43,436 bases of DNA from an uncultured Pelagibacteraceae bacterium (GTDB lineage: Bacteria; Pseudomonadota; Alphaproteobacteria; Pelagibacterales; Pelagibacteraceae), in the NCBI GenBank assembly GCA_902552705.1, contig CACDHZ010000006.1:1-43436 (forward strand). The letters run 5' to 3'. The position numbers were made by a program, and so were the translations under genes. Below, piece after piece: positions 16,638-25,130 of this stretch. Position 1 is the stretch's first letter. Each line of letters starts with the position of its first letter. Below the pieces are notes generated by a model that had not been told where the DNA came from, searched no databases, and saw only the letters and a list, made by a program, of their open reading frames with translations.

Positions 16638-17138
16638 TTAACTACAGTTTGCTTTAGTAGCCTTATATGCTTTAGTAAAACCTAATAGAGAGTAGTGGTC
16701 TATAGTTTGAGATCCTTTTTGATTATAAGCTTTAACCATTATTCTGGATCCTTTTTTCATAGTTTTAATCATTTTTTTTTCAAAATTTTTGTCTGTAATC
16801 CAGGCAAAATTTTCTCGAATAATATCAAATGTGTATTTGTTTTTACCTGAAATAGCTTTGATAGAATTTTTTGTATTATAATTATATCCACTAGTAATAC
16901 TGATCTCATTAGTTATATTTTCAGCTGGCCTAAAACTAATAAATAATCTTGCTTCTCGAGGATCTTTTTTTGGAGCTTGTAAAACAGGCTTTGATTGTGC
17001 AAAACAAATTTTGCCAGTTTCATTTTTTATAATAAAAGTTTCCCAATCTTTATGAGTACCCATTTTTTTCACTTCATCAGAAAAAACTTGATTAGAAAAA
17101 ATAGTAAAAAAAATTATTAATATTGATTTTTTAATCAT
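16638..17138 (-). CDS. Invasion-associated locus B (IalB)-like exported protein
   Basis: 166 residues from the ATG at 17138, which overlaps the upstream AKR stop as ATGA; an ATG two codons earlier (17144) is possible. Residues 1-20 form a signal peptide (MIKKSILIIFFTIFSNQVFS). The body shows the IalB pattern: DWETFIIKNETGKICFAQSKP, then a beta-rich domain ending GFTKAYKATKANC. IalB-like proteins are periplasmic beta-domain proteins common in free-living alphaproteobacteria; despite the name, no virulence role should be assumed. The two Cys (in KICFA and the C-terminal NC) could form a disulfide. Confidence 0.82.
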   Translation of the reverse strand: MIKKSILIIFFTIFSNQVFSDEVKKMGTHKDWETFIIKNETGKICFAQSKPVLQAPKKDPREARLFISFRPAENITNEISITSGYNYNTKNSIKAISGKNKYTFDIIRENFAWITDKNFEKKMIKTMKKGSRIMVKAYNQKGSQTIDHYSLLGFTKAYKATKANCS

Positions 17139-18172
17139 GGGCATGGATTTGGATAAATTTTTTGTATTTCATTAATTTCATTTATAACATTTTCAGTTAA
17201 ATTTATATTTACACTTTCTATATCAGTTTTCAACTGGTCCATTTTTGTAGCGCCAATTATAACACTCGTAATGAAGGGCTGGACTTCACAAAATTTGAGA
17301 CTCATTTGAGCAAAATCTAAATTATGTTTTGTTGCTATTTCATAATATTTTTCTATAGCTAATTGTCCATTTTTGCTTTTATACCTATCAAATTGATCTC
17401 CAAATAATTTCATTCTTGATTTTTCAGGTAATTTTCCATTCCTATACTTTCCAGTTAAATAACCAAAAGCCAATGGAGAATATGCCAATAAACCACTTTC
17501 TTCTCTTACCGAGACTTCTGCAAGCCCAACTTCATAGGTTCTATTTAATAGGCTATATGGATTTTGAACTGACATTATTCTAGGAAGTTTTTTAGTTTTT
17601 GAAATTTCTAAAAACTTTGATAAACCCCATGCCGTTTCATTTGAAAGCCCAATGTATCTAACCTTTCCACTTTTTATTATTTTATCTAAAGAATTAAGAA
17701 TATCCTCAAATTTATTCCAATCACCTTCATCTTTATGTTGATAACCTAGTCTTCCAAAAAAATTACTTTTTCTTTCAGGCCAATGTAATTGATATAAATC
17801 AATATAATCAGTTTTTAATCTTTTAAGACTTCCCTCAACTGCTTTATTAAGATTTTTTTCGTCATATTGATTACCTCCGCCTCTAATCCAACTTAAACCA
17901 GGTCCCGAAACTTTAGTTGCAAGTATTATTTCATTTCTTTTTTTTGTTTTTTTAAACCAATTACCAATTACTTCTTCCGTTTTTCCATAGGTATTTTTCT
18001 TAGGAGGTATTGCATACAATTCTGCTGTATCCCAAAAGTTTACACCATTTTCCAAAGCATAATCCATTTGCTCAAATCCTTCTTCTTGAGTGTTTTGTTC
18101 ACCCCAAGTCATTGTTCCGAGACAAATTGTACTTACATTTATATCTGTATTTCCTAATTTTTTGTAATTCAT
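17135..18172 (-). CDS. Aldo/keto reductase (Tas-like)
   Basis: 345 residues. The AKR catalytic tetrad is visible: Asp48 and Tyr53 in DTAELY, Lys87 in ATKVSG, His130 in YQLHWPER. The NADPH-binding end includes SVIIGATKMDQLKTDIES. It resembles E. coli Tas and YghZ-type reductases of the Kvbeta group (GTMTWGEQNTQEEGFEQMDYAL). The substrate is unknown, probably a reactive aldehyde or ketone. It is divergent from the Bax-inhibitor gene across an 83-bp spacer. Confidence 0.93.
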   Translation of the reverse strand: MNYKKLGNTDINVSTICLGTMTWGEQNTQEEGFEQMDYALENGVNFWDTAELYAIPPKKNTYGKTEEVIGNWFKKTKKRNEIILATKVSGPGLSWIRGGGNQYDEKNLNKAVEGSLKRLKTDYIDLYQLHWPERKSNFFGRLGYQHKDEGDWNKFEDILNSLDKIIKSGKVRYIGLSNETAWGLSKFLEISKTKKLPRIMSVQNPYSLLNRTYEVGLAEVSVREESGLLAYSPLAFGYLTGKYRNGKLPEKSRMKLFGDQFDRYKSKNGQLAIEKYYEIATKHNLDFAQMSLKFCEVQPFITSVIIGATKMDQLKTDIESVNINLTENVINEINEIQKIYPNPCP

Positions 18173-18255
18173 TAAGGTTTTATAGAATTAATTTTTTTTA
18201 TTAATCTTTTAAGGCATCTTGAATAATTAGTAAAAGACTATATATTTCTATTATT

Positions 18256-19017
18256 ATGGAATTTGATAAAAAAGGTATTTTAGCTAGAGCAAAGGAAGCA
18301 CAACAATCAACCATTGTAATGGATGAAGGCTTAAGAGCCTACATGCTTAAAGTATATAATTTTATGGCTTCAGGAGTTTTGCTAACAGGTATTATCGCAT
18401 TAATAACCTTTTATTTTGCTGCTGAAACAAACTCTGCAGGTGATGTTGTAGACTTTACTTCACTTGGTAAAGCAGTATTTTTTTCACCTTTAAAATGGGT
18501 AATAATGTTAGCACCACTTGGTGTAGTTTTTTATATGAGTTTTGGTATTAACAAGATGAGCGCATCAAAAGCACAGACTGTATTTTGGATATTTGCGGCA
18601 TTGATGGGACTATCATTATCATGGATATTATTAGTTTATACTCAAGCAAGTATAGCGAGAGTCTTTTTTATTACTTCAGGAACTTTTGGTGCAATGAGTA
18701 TTTATGGCTATACTACTAAAAGAGATTTAACAAAATTTGGTTCTTTTTTGATGATGGGTTTAATTGGAATTATAATTGCTTCCTTAGTAAATATATTCTT
18801 AAAATCTTCAATGATGTATTTTGTTATTTCTATACTTGGTGTTTTAATATTTGTAGGACTAACAGCTTATGATACTCAAAAAATTAAAAATATGTATGCT
18901 GCTTCTGACTCAGGTGAATTAATGGGCAAGAAAGCTGTTATGGGAGCTTTGACACTTTACCTAGACTTTATAAATTTATTTATAATGCTGCTTAGATTAT
19001 TCGGTCAAAGACGATAA
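18256..19017 (+). CDS. Bax inhibitor-1 / YccA family membrane protein
   Basis: 253 residues with about seven membrane helices, a cytoplasmic N-terminus with RAKEAQQSTIVMDEGLRAYMLKVYN, the YGYTTKRDLTKFGSFLMMGLIG segment, and the late GLTAYDTQKIKNMY and LYLDFINLFIMLLRLFG motifs that define the family. In bacteria these proteins are linked to membrane protein quality control (YccA and FtsH) and pH-dependent calcium leak. Single gene; the convergent DUF2794 gene ends 3 bases away. Confidence 0.94.
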   Translation: MEFDKKGILARAKEAQQSTIVMDEGLRAYMLKVYNFMASGVLLTGIIALITFYFAAETNSAGDVVDFTSLGKAVFFSPLKWVIMLAPLGVVFYMSFGINKMSASKAQTVFWIFAALMGLSLSWILLVYTQASIARVFFITSGTFGAMSIYGYTTKRDLTKFGSFLMMGLIGIIIASLVNIFLKSSMMYFVISILGVLIFVGLTAYDTQKIKNMYAASDSGELMGKKAVMGALTLYLDFINLFIMLLRLFGQRR

Positions 19018-19020
19018 TTT

Positions 19021-19365
19021 TTATTTTTTAAGCTTTTTCCAATTCGTGTTTTTAAGTAAAGTTCTTAAATTTGAAGAGTTTTTCAATATTTTTCCGTTTG
19101 TATCACTAATCAAGTATTTTAAATTTCTACTATTAGGATTAAAGTTTTTGCAGATCTTATATAAAGCATTTTCTGTAGCATTTTTGAAAACATTAAAACT
19201 AACTTGTTTGGTTGAAATATTTAAACCATAATCTTTCCATGATCCTTCTGAAACCATCTTAGCATATAAATCTAAAATAATTTTTAGCTCATCTTTTTCA
19301 AAAAATTGTTTTTCTTCTATTTGATTATAATGATTATTAATTATTAATTTTAGATTATTACTCAT
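19021..19365 (-). CDS. DUF2794 domain-containing protein
   Basis: 114 residues from the ATG at 19365 (a TTG one codon upstream is possible). It matches alphaproteobacterial DUF2794: FEKDELKIILDLYAKMVSEGSWKDYGL, then VSFNVFKNATENALYKICK. Single small domain; function unknown. It overlaps the end of yciB by 8 bases. Confidence 0.85.
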   Translation of the reverse strand: MSNNLKLIINNHYNQIEEKQFFEKDELKIILDLYAKMVSEGSWKDYGLNISTKQVSFNVFKNATENALYKICKNFNPNSRNLKYLISDTNGKILKNSSNLRTLLKNTNWKKLKK

Positions 19366-19918
19366 CAATTTTATATTTATTTATTAAAGATATTTGAAGA
19401 CCTGTAAATACAAGTGTTATCGGAAACATACCCCAAACTTTGAAATTTACCCAAAATTCTTCTGATTGAGTTCTCCATATACATTCATTTAGAATTGCAA
19501 GGCCAAAAAAGAAAAAAACCCATCTTCTATTTAATAACTCCCAACCCAAATCTGTTAATGAAATTGCTTTGCCCATTATTTTCTTAAGAACTGGTTCTTT
19601 AGTAAAGTATTTTCCAAAAAGTAAAGCTAAAGCAAATATTATATTTATTATTGTGGGTTTAATATAAATAAAAATTGGATCATTAAAATAGATTGTAAGT
19701 CCCCCAAAAAAAGTGATTAGAATTCCACTTATTAAAGGCATCATAGGTATTTTTTTTTCAAAAAACCATACAACAAATAATGCTATTAATGTTGCAACTA
19801 TTAGTGGTGGGATTGCAATTGATAAGTTTTTATCGTTGTAGTAATAAAAGAAAAAAAATATTGCTAGAGGGCCAAAGTCAGTAATAAATTTAAGAAATGA
19901 TTTATTCATTTGTGACAT
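19358..19918 (-). CDS. yciB: Septation protein A / YciB (inner membrane)
   Basis: 186 residues from a Met at 19918; Mets at 19939 and 19909 are alternatives, and family proteins usually begin close to KFITDFGPLAIFF. Five or so helices follow, with KPTIINIIFALALLFGKYFTKEP, WELLNRRWVFFFFGLAILNE and FWVNFKVWGMFPITLVFTGLQ as diagnostic segments. YciB (IspZ) affects envelope and septum integrity. It is divergent from hspQ. Confidence 0.93.
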   Translation of the reverse strand: MSQMNKSFLKFITDFGPLAIFFFFYYYNDKNLSIAIPPLIVATLIALFVVWFFEKKIPMMPLISGILITFFGGLTIYFNDPIFIYIKPTIINIIFALALLFGKYFTKEPVLKKIMGKAISLTDLGWELLNRRWVFFFFGLAILNECIWRTQSEEFWVNFKVWGMFPITLVFTGLQISLINKYKIDE

Positions 19919-19988
19919 ATTAGCATATCCACAAAACATTTATATTTTTTTTATTGATTTTTATTTTTAAAACACCATATTAATATCT

Positions 19989-20309
19989 ATGGCAATTCAA
20001 AAAGCTAAATTTTCAATTGGAGACATAGTTAAACATAAACACTTTGAGTTTAGAGGTGTTATTTATGATGTGGATTTTGAGTTTAATAATTCAGAAGAGT
20101 GGTACCAGTCTATTCCAAAAAATGTTCGCCCAAAAAAGGAACAGCCTTTTTATCATTTATTAGCTGAAAATGATGAAATTACTTATGAGGCTTATGTTTC
20201 AGAACAAAATTTATGTATTGATGATTCAGAAGAGCCAATCAAGCATCCTTTAATAGAGGAGATTTTTTCAGGCAAAAAAGGCTCAAGTTACTTCAAACCT
20301 TCTAATTAA
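19989..20309 (+). CDS. hspQ: Heat shock protein HspQ (YccV-like)
   Basis: 106 residues with KFSIGDIVKHKHFEFRGVIYDVDFEF, NVRPKKEQPFYHLL and AYVSEQNLCIDD, the complete HspQ/YccV hemimethylated-DNA-binding-like domain. HspQ is a small regulator and specificity enhancer of the Lon protease in enterobacteria. The gene is separate from the following ccm operon by a 180-bp spacer with its own putative promoter. Confidence 0.93.
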   Translation: MAIQKAKFSIGDIVKHKHFEFRGVIYDVDFEFNNSEEWYQSIPKNVRPKKEQPFYHLLAENDEITYEAYVSEQNLCIDDSEEPIKHPLIEEIFSGKKGSSYFKPSN

Positions 20310-20340
20310 TTCATTTTTTAAACACAATTGTCTCAAATCT

Positions 20341-20371
20341 TTGACATAGATTTTTGTTAATTTTTTTTAAT
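20341..20371 (+). promoter_or_regulatory. Putative sigma-70 promoter for the ccm operon
   Basis: A perfect -35 TTGACA (20341-20346) is followed after 18-19 bases by TTTTAA/TTTAAT (20365-20371). Initiation would fall near 20377, inside the left arm of the downstream inverted repeat, leaving a leader of roughly 110 bases before ccmC. The -10 is weak, so confidence is moderate. Confidence 0.5.
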
Positions 20372-20436
20372 TCTGATCAAGAGTGTTAAAAACATACTCA
20401 AAACATCATTATCTCCCTCTTCATTCTTGATCAGGA
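20371..20436 (+). promoter_or_regulatory. Inverted-repeat leader upstream of ccmC
   Basis: CTGATCAAGA (20373-20382) and TCTTGATCAG (20425-20434) form a perfect 10-bp inverted repeat spaced by 42 bases. Between them lies a smaller hairpin: GAGTGT (20381-20386) with ATACTC (20394-20399), including one G-U pair. The two arms overlap by two bases, so they would be alternative or sequential folds. It could act as an operator (each arm has the palindrome TGATCA) or an RNA leader for heme/cytochrome genes. Function inferred only. Confidence 0.45.
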
Positions 20437-20489
20437 TAAATATCCATAATAAAAATTAGAAATTAATTTTTTTCATATATAATCTAAAT

Positions 20490-21200
20490 ATGTTTAAATT
20501 TTTTGAACCTAATAAAGTTTTTGCAGTTACTTCTAAATCAATAAAGTATGTTTTATTTTTATTCATTATCGTTATATCAATTGGTTTAGTTGAAGCATTA
20601 ATTTTATCTCCAGAGGACTACAAACAAAGTGATGCGGTAAGAATAATGTACGTTCATGTGCCAGCAGCTTGGATTTCTTTAGGAATATTTTCAGCTTTAG
20701 CATTATTATCTCTAGGAAGTTTTATATTTAAAAATAAAATTTTTTCTTTAATTGCAAAAAGTTTAGCACCTTCTGGATTTGTTTTTAGTATCATCGCATT
20801 AGTCACAGGATCTATTTGGGGTAAACCCACTTGGGGAACTTGGTGGGCTTGGGATGCAAGAATAACTTCGATGTTTATTTTGGTTTTGTTTTATGGAATG
20901 TATTTATTGGCCTGGAGAATTTATGAAGACAATCAAAAAGTGATAAGAATAACTTCATTAATAGCAATTATAGGTGCGGTAAATATTCCAATAATTAAAT
21001 TTTCTGTTGATTGGTGGAATACACTTCATCAACCTGCTTCAATTAATATTTTATCAACCAATACAGCAATTCACTCATCAATGTTAATTCCTCTAAGTAT
21101 TATGACTGCGGCATTTGCTCTTTTTTCATTGCTTATTTTTTTGATGAAATATAATACTGAACTGATAAAAATAAAAAATAAAGGATTAAATAGATTATGA
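20490..21200 (+). CDS. ccmC: Heme exporter permease CcmC
   Basis: 236 residues, six helices. The heme-handling tryptophan-rich WWD motif is present: GSIWGKPTWGTWWAWDARITS (about residues 110-130), with conserved His in MYVHVPAAW and HSSM flanking it. CcmC loads heme onto CcmE at the periplasmic face. The ABC partners CcmA and CcmB are not encoded beside it in this window, unlike the usual ccmABC order. The ccmD start overlaps its stop (ATGA). Confidence 0.97.
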   Translation: MFKFFEPNKVFAVTSKSIKYVLFLFIIVISIGLVEALILSPEDYKQSDAVRIMYVHVPAAWISLGIFSALALLSLGSFIFKNKIFSLIAKSLAPSGFVFSIIALVTGSIWGKPTWGTWWAWDARITSMFILVLFYGMYLLAWRIYEDNQKVIRITSLIAIIGAVNIPIIKFSVDWWNTLHQPASINILSTNTAIHSSMLIPLSIMTAAFALFSLLIFLMKYNTELIKIKNKGLNRL

Positions 21201-21424
21201 TTATTGAAATAATTTCAATGAATGGTTATGGAGCTTACGTATGGTCGGCTTTTTCATTTACATTGATTAGTTTTACAGCCTTATATTTTGTAACCAAATT
21301 ACAACTTTCAAAAGAACAAAAAAGATTTGTATCTAAATATGGTTCTCTAAATACAGAGAAAGCTAAAGCTGCAAAATCACAAATTACTAATAGAGAAATA
21401 TTATCCAATATATCAAATATTTAA
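21197..21424 (+). CDS. ccmD: Heme exporter protein CcmD
   Basis: 75 residues or 68 if the second Met (21218, NGYGAYVWSAF) is used, which is the usual family start. One membrane helix with the YVWSAF pattern is followed by a positively charged cytoplasmic tail. CcmD aids release of heme-loaded CcmE from CcmABC. The tail is somewhat longer than average for the family. Confidence 0.9.
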   Translation: MIIEIISMNGYGAYVWSAFSFTLISFTALYFVTKLQLSKEQKRFVSKYGSLNTEKAKAAKSQITNREILSNISNI

Positions 21425-21434
21425 CTAACAAACC

Positions 21435-21854
21435 ATGTATGGTAAAAAAGTTAAATTACGATTTATATTTATAGCTTCAATTTTAGCCTCAGTAATTTTA
21501 ACAGTTTTTTTAATTTTACAATCTTTAAAAGATAATGTTGTATACTTTCAATCACCGTCCGAAATTAAGTCTTTAGTTGAAATAAGTAAAAAAAAAATAA
21601 GAGTAGGTGGAATGGTTAAAAAGCAATCAATTGCTATTAGATCTGATGAAGTCAACTTTATAATTACTGATTTTAAAAATGAGATTAATGTTATTTATTC
21701 AGGAGCCGTACCAAATTTATTTGCTGAGGGAAAAGGAGTAGTTGCTGAAGGTTTTTTAAAAGATAAGAATTATTTCTCAGCTACAAAAATTTTAGCAAAA
21801 CATGATGAAAATTATAAACCCCCAGAAGTAAAAGAAGCATTAGGAGATAAATAA
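21435..21854 (+). CDS. ccmE: Cytochrome c-type biogenesis protein CcmE (heme chaperone)
   Basis: 139 residues. An N-terminal membrane anchor (about 11-29) precedes the OB-fold domain with [12 protein letters not shown] and [21 protein letters not shown]. His123 in HDENY is the covalent heme ligand and Tyr127 the axial ligand. It carries heme from CcmC to CcmFH in the periplasm. Confidence 0.97.
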   Translation: MYGKKVKLRFIFIASILASVILTVFLILQSLKDNVVYFQSPSEIKSLVEISKKKIRVGGMVKKQSIAIRSDEVNFIITDFKNEINVIYSGAVPNLFAEGKGVVAEGFLKDKNYFSATKILAKHDENYKPPEVKEALGDK

Positions 21855-21855
21855 A

Positions 21856-23739
21856 TTGCTTGCTAGTCAAATAGGTTATTATTCATTAATTTTAGGATTG
21901 TTCTTTTCTATCTTATTGAGCGGATACTCAGTAAAAGATTTCAAAATTAAAAGTAAAGTGATCAATCAAAATTTGTTATCCTTATCTTTTTTGCAATTAT
22001 TTTTTGTAATTATAAGTTTTATTAGTTTGATCTTATCTTTTATTAATTCAGACTTTAGTAATGAGACAGTTTTCAATAATTCGCATACTACTAAACCATT
22101 ATTTTATAAAATTTCTGGAACATGGGGAAATCATGAGGGAAGTTTGTTGTTATGGTTATTAGTGTTAACTTTATTTATTTTTATATTTTTAATAAAATCA
22201 AAAGAACAACCCAAAAAATATAGAATTTTAACTTTATTATTTCAACAAATAATAATTATTGGATTTTTTTTGTTTGTATTAATGACATCTAATCCTTTCA
22301 ATTATTTATTTCCAACGCCGAAAGAGGGTCTTGGTTTAAATCCAATTTTACAGGACCCAGCTTTAGCAATTCATCCACCAATTTTATATTTAGGCTATGT
22401 TGGCACATCTATAATTTTTTCAGCATCACTTGCTGCTGTCACTCAAAATTATGTTTCAAGAGAATGGGCTTATCATATTAAAAAATGGATTTTAGTTTCA
22501 TGGATTTTCTTAACTATTGGGATCATGCTTGGATCTATTTGGGCCTATTATGAATTGGGATGGGGAGGTTTTTGGTTCTGGGATCCTGTTGAAAATGTTT
22601 CACTCATGCCATGGTTAACATTAACAGCATTGTTACATAGTATTATAGTTTTAGAAAAAAGAGCCACATTAAAATCTTGGGTAATTATATTATCCATTAC
22701 ATCATTTACATTAAGTATGTGTGGAACTTTTTTAGTGAGGTCTGGAATATTAAATTCTGTACATACGTTTGCAAATGATCCTTCAAGAGGAGTTTTTATA
22801 TTAATTTTTTTATTTATTTTAATTATTTTGTCATTAGTAATATTTTTTTTCTATTTCAAAGATAATAATAAAGATTTAAATAATTTTTTTTTGCTGAGTA
22901 AAGAGACTTCTATATTAATAAATAATTGGTTTATGATGTATTTTTTGTCTGTTGTCTTAATTGGTACAGTTTATCCTATTTTTTTGGACGTAATAGCGAG
23001 TGAAAAAATATCGGTAGGACCTCCCTTTTATCACAAATTAATAATACCTTTTTTAATCCCTTTTTTTATATTTATGTCTCTTGGACCAGGTTTAAAATGG
23101 ATTAAATCAAAAATTGATAATAAAAATTCTTTAATAATTACTTTCATAATTTCAATAATTCTTTCATTATTTATAATCAAAAATTTAACAACTGAAATAT
23201 TATATTATACGGTTTTAGTTTCTGTTGCATTTTTTTTATTCTTTACAACTTTAAAAGAATTATTTACCAAAAAATTTAATAATTCTTCTCAAATAATAGC
23301 TCACTTTGGTTTCAGCTTATTAATACTTAGTATTTTATTTAATAGTATTTTATCATCTGAAATTATTACTAATATGAAGATTGGTAAAAAATATACTTAC
23401 AATAATAGTGAAATTTTTTTTAAAAAAATAGAGGAAAAAAGTAAGAGTAATTTTAACTCTATCATCGCACATTTTGAAATTAAAAATGAAAATGGAAAAA
23501 TTTTTGAATTAAAACCTGAAATTAGAATTTATAATCAACCTGTTATAATTACAAGTGAGGCTGATATAAAAACAACATTATTGGAGGATAAGTTTTTAGT
23601 AATGAACTTAGTTAAAGGAAATGAATATTTTAATGTGAGGTACCAAGAAAAGCCGTTTATGATTTGGATTTGGATTTCAGTTTTACTAATAAGTCTTGGT
23701 GGATTAATGAGTTTTTTTAAAAAACAATATGAAAAATAA
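21856..23739 (+). CDS. ccmF: Heme lyase CcmF
   Basis: 627 residues, beginning at a TTG codon one base after the ccmE stop; the family start LASQIGYYSLILGLF supports this unusual start. Many helices, with WGNHEGSLLLWLL, LQDPALAIHPPILYLGYVG and the WWD domain WGGFWFWDPVENVSLMPWL visible. With CcmH it ligates heme to CXXCH apocytochromes. It overlaps ccmG by 11 bases. Confidence 0.97.
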   Translation: MLASQIGYYSLILGLFFSILLSGYSVKDFKIKSKVINQNLLSLSFLQLFFVIISFISLILSFINSDFSNETVFNNSHTTKPLFYKISGTWGNHEGSLLLWLLVLTLFIFIFLIKSKEQPKKYRILTLLFQQIIIIGFFLFVLMTSNPFNYLFPTPKEGLGLNPILQDPALAIHPPILYLGYVGTSIIFSASLAAVTQNYVSREWAYHIKKWILVSWIFLTIGIMLGSIWAYYELGWGGFWFWDPVENVSLMPWLTLTALLHSIIVLEKRATLKSWVIILSITSFTLSMCGTFLVRSGILNSVHTFANDPSRGVFILIFLFILIILSLVIFFFYFKDNNKDLNNFFLLSKETSILINNWFMMYFLSVVLIGTVYPIFLDVIASEKISVGPPFYHKLIIPFLIPFFIFMSLGPGLKWIKSKIDNKNSLIITFIISIILSLFIIKNLTTEILYYTVLVSVAFFLFFTTLKELFTKKFNNSSQIIAHFGFSLLILSILFNSILSSEIITNMKIGKKYTYNNSEIFFKKIEEKSKSNFNSIIAHFEIKNENGKIFELKPEIRIYNQPVIITSEADIKTTLLEDKFLVMNLVKGNEYFNVRYQEKPFMIWIWISVLLISLGGLMSFFKKQYEK

Positions 23740-24250
23740 ATCTATTTTATTAATTATAATAATTTTTTTAGTTTTTTGTTTTGTTGTTTTTTATAAGGGC
23801 TTAAATAGTTCAAACACTTATTCTCCTAATATTAACAATAAAAAAGCAATCCCATTTTTTAAAGCAAAAGATTTTAATTCAAATACTTATTTAAATTCTA
23901 CAAAAATTTTTAATGAAGATGTTTTTTATGTTGTAAATATTTGGGCATCATGGTGCCTTCCTTGTAGAACTGAACATCCTTTATTGGTAGAATTGAGCGA
24001 AACAGAATCAATTAAATTAGTTGGAATAAATTATAAAGATAAGCTGAACAATGCTAAAAATTTTATTAATGAATTTGGAAATCCTTATTCTCAAATCATA
24101 ACCGATATTGATGGAACTTTGAGTGTAGAATTTGGAGCTTATGGTATACCTGAAACTTTTCTAATTGATAAAAATAAGATAATCATAAAAAAATTTATCG
24201 GCCCAATTAATGAAGAGATAGTAAAGGAAATTAAATTAGCTACTAAATGA
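23729..24250 (+). CDS. ccmG: Thiol:disulfide reductase CcmG (DsbE)
   Basis: 173 residues with an N-terminal anchor (5-24) and a thioredoxin-like domain holding WASWCLPCRTEHP (Cys76, Cys79) and the cis-Pro YGIPETFLID. It reduces the CXXCH thiols of apocytochromes. Its stop overlaps the ccmH ATG (ATGA). Confidence 0.96.
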   Translation: MKNKSILLIIIIFLVFCFVVFYKGLNSSNTYSPNINNKKAIPFFKAKDFNSNTYLNSTKIFNEDVFYVVNIWASWCLPCRTEHPLLVELSETESIKLVGINYKDKLNNAKNFINEFGNPYSQIITDIDGTLSVEFGAYGIPETFLIDKNKIIIKKFIGPINEEIVKEIKLATK

Positions 24251-24606
24251 AAATTTTAAGAATATTTATAATTTTATTTTTATTTTTAGGTTTCTCTCAT
24301 TTGAAATCTGATGAAAAAAAAGATGAATTAAAAATTAAAATTTTAAAAAATATTCGTTGTTTAATTTGCCAAGGACAATCTGTGTATGACTCAGAGTCAG
24401 AATTTGCTTACACTATTAAATTAATCGTCGATAAAAAAATAGATGAGGGATTGGAAGAAAATTCTATATATGAATTTCTGAGAGAAAAATATGGAGATTG
24501 GATTATTTATGATCCAAAATTAAACAAAAATACTTATATTTTATGGGTATTACCGTTATTGTTATTTTTGTTAGGCGGTGCAATAATGTATAAAAAAATA
24601 AAATGA
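24247..24606 (+). CDS. ccmH: Cytochrome c maturation protein CcmH
   Basis: 119 residues: signal peptide, the redox motif IRCLICQGQSVYDSES (Cys38, Cys41), the EFLREKYGDWIIYDP signature, and a C-terminal membrane helix. This is the short CcmH (CcmL-type) form; no CcmI/TPR gene follows. It overlaps the next gene by four bases. Confidence 0.95.
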   Translation: MKILRIFIILFLFLGFSHLKSDEKKDELKIKILKNIRCLICQGQSVYDSESEFAYTIKLIVDKKIDEGLEENSIYEFLREKYGDWIIYDPKLNKNTYILWVLPLLLFLLGGAIMYKKIK

Positions 24607-25121
24607 AAATTAAAAACCTATTAATAGTATTTTTGTTAGCAATTATTTCTTTTGTAAATATTTTACAAGCAGAAGAAAAAAAAACTATCAGTGAACATCA
24701 ATATAATTTTTATACAGGAAATTTTGATTTTAGTGATGATAAACAAAAAGCTGTACTATTTGGATTTCAACATCAAAACGAAAATTTAGAAAGAGATACT
24801 TTTTTAGGAATTGCTTCTCCTGTGACAGGTGCTTTTATTACAGAAAATTCAGCTGCATATATTTATACTGGTGTAGAATGGAATTATTCATTAAGTGACA
24901 AATTAAATTTAACTCCAAGTTTTACTCCGGGTATTTATCATGAAGGTAATGGAAAAGATTTAGGTCACGCAATAGAATTTAAAACCGAGCTACAAGCAAA
25001 TTACTCTATATCAGAAGGCACAAATTTAGGTTTATCATATAATCATTTATCAAATGCAAGCCTAGGCGTTAAGAATCCTGGGGCAAATAGTTATATGTTC
25101 AATATTTTAAAAAACTTTTAA
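24603..25121 (+). CDS. PagL-like outer-membrane acyloxyacyl hydrolase (lipid A 3-O-deacylase family)
   Basis: 172 residues: signal peptide (1-23), then a small beta-barrel pattern (alternating strands YNFYTGNF, KAVLFGFQHQ, IYTGVEWNYSL, LTPSFTPGIYHE), ending in aromatic Phe172 as outer-membrane proteins do. The active-site HxSN motif is HLSNA (His148, Ser150). The Glu found 12 residues after the Ser in characterised PagL is Asn162 here (PGANS). It may remove an acyl chain from lipid A, or be inactive. It is coupled to ccmH by an ATGA overlap, an unusual partner. Confidence 0.75.
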   Translation: MKIKNLLIVFLLAIISFVNILQAEEKKTISEHQYNFYTGNFDFSDDKQKAVLFGFQHQNENLERDTFLGIASPVTGAFITENSAAYIYTGVEWNYSLSDKLNLTPSFTPGIYHEGNGKDLGHAIEFKTELQANYSISEGTNLGLSYNHLSNASLGVKNPGANSYMFNILKNF

Positions 25122-25130
25122 TATAAAGTT

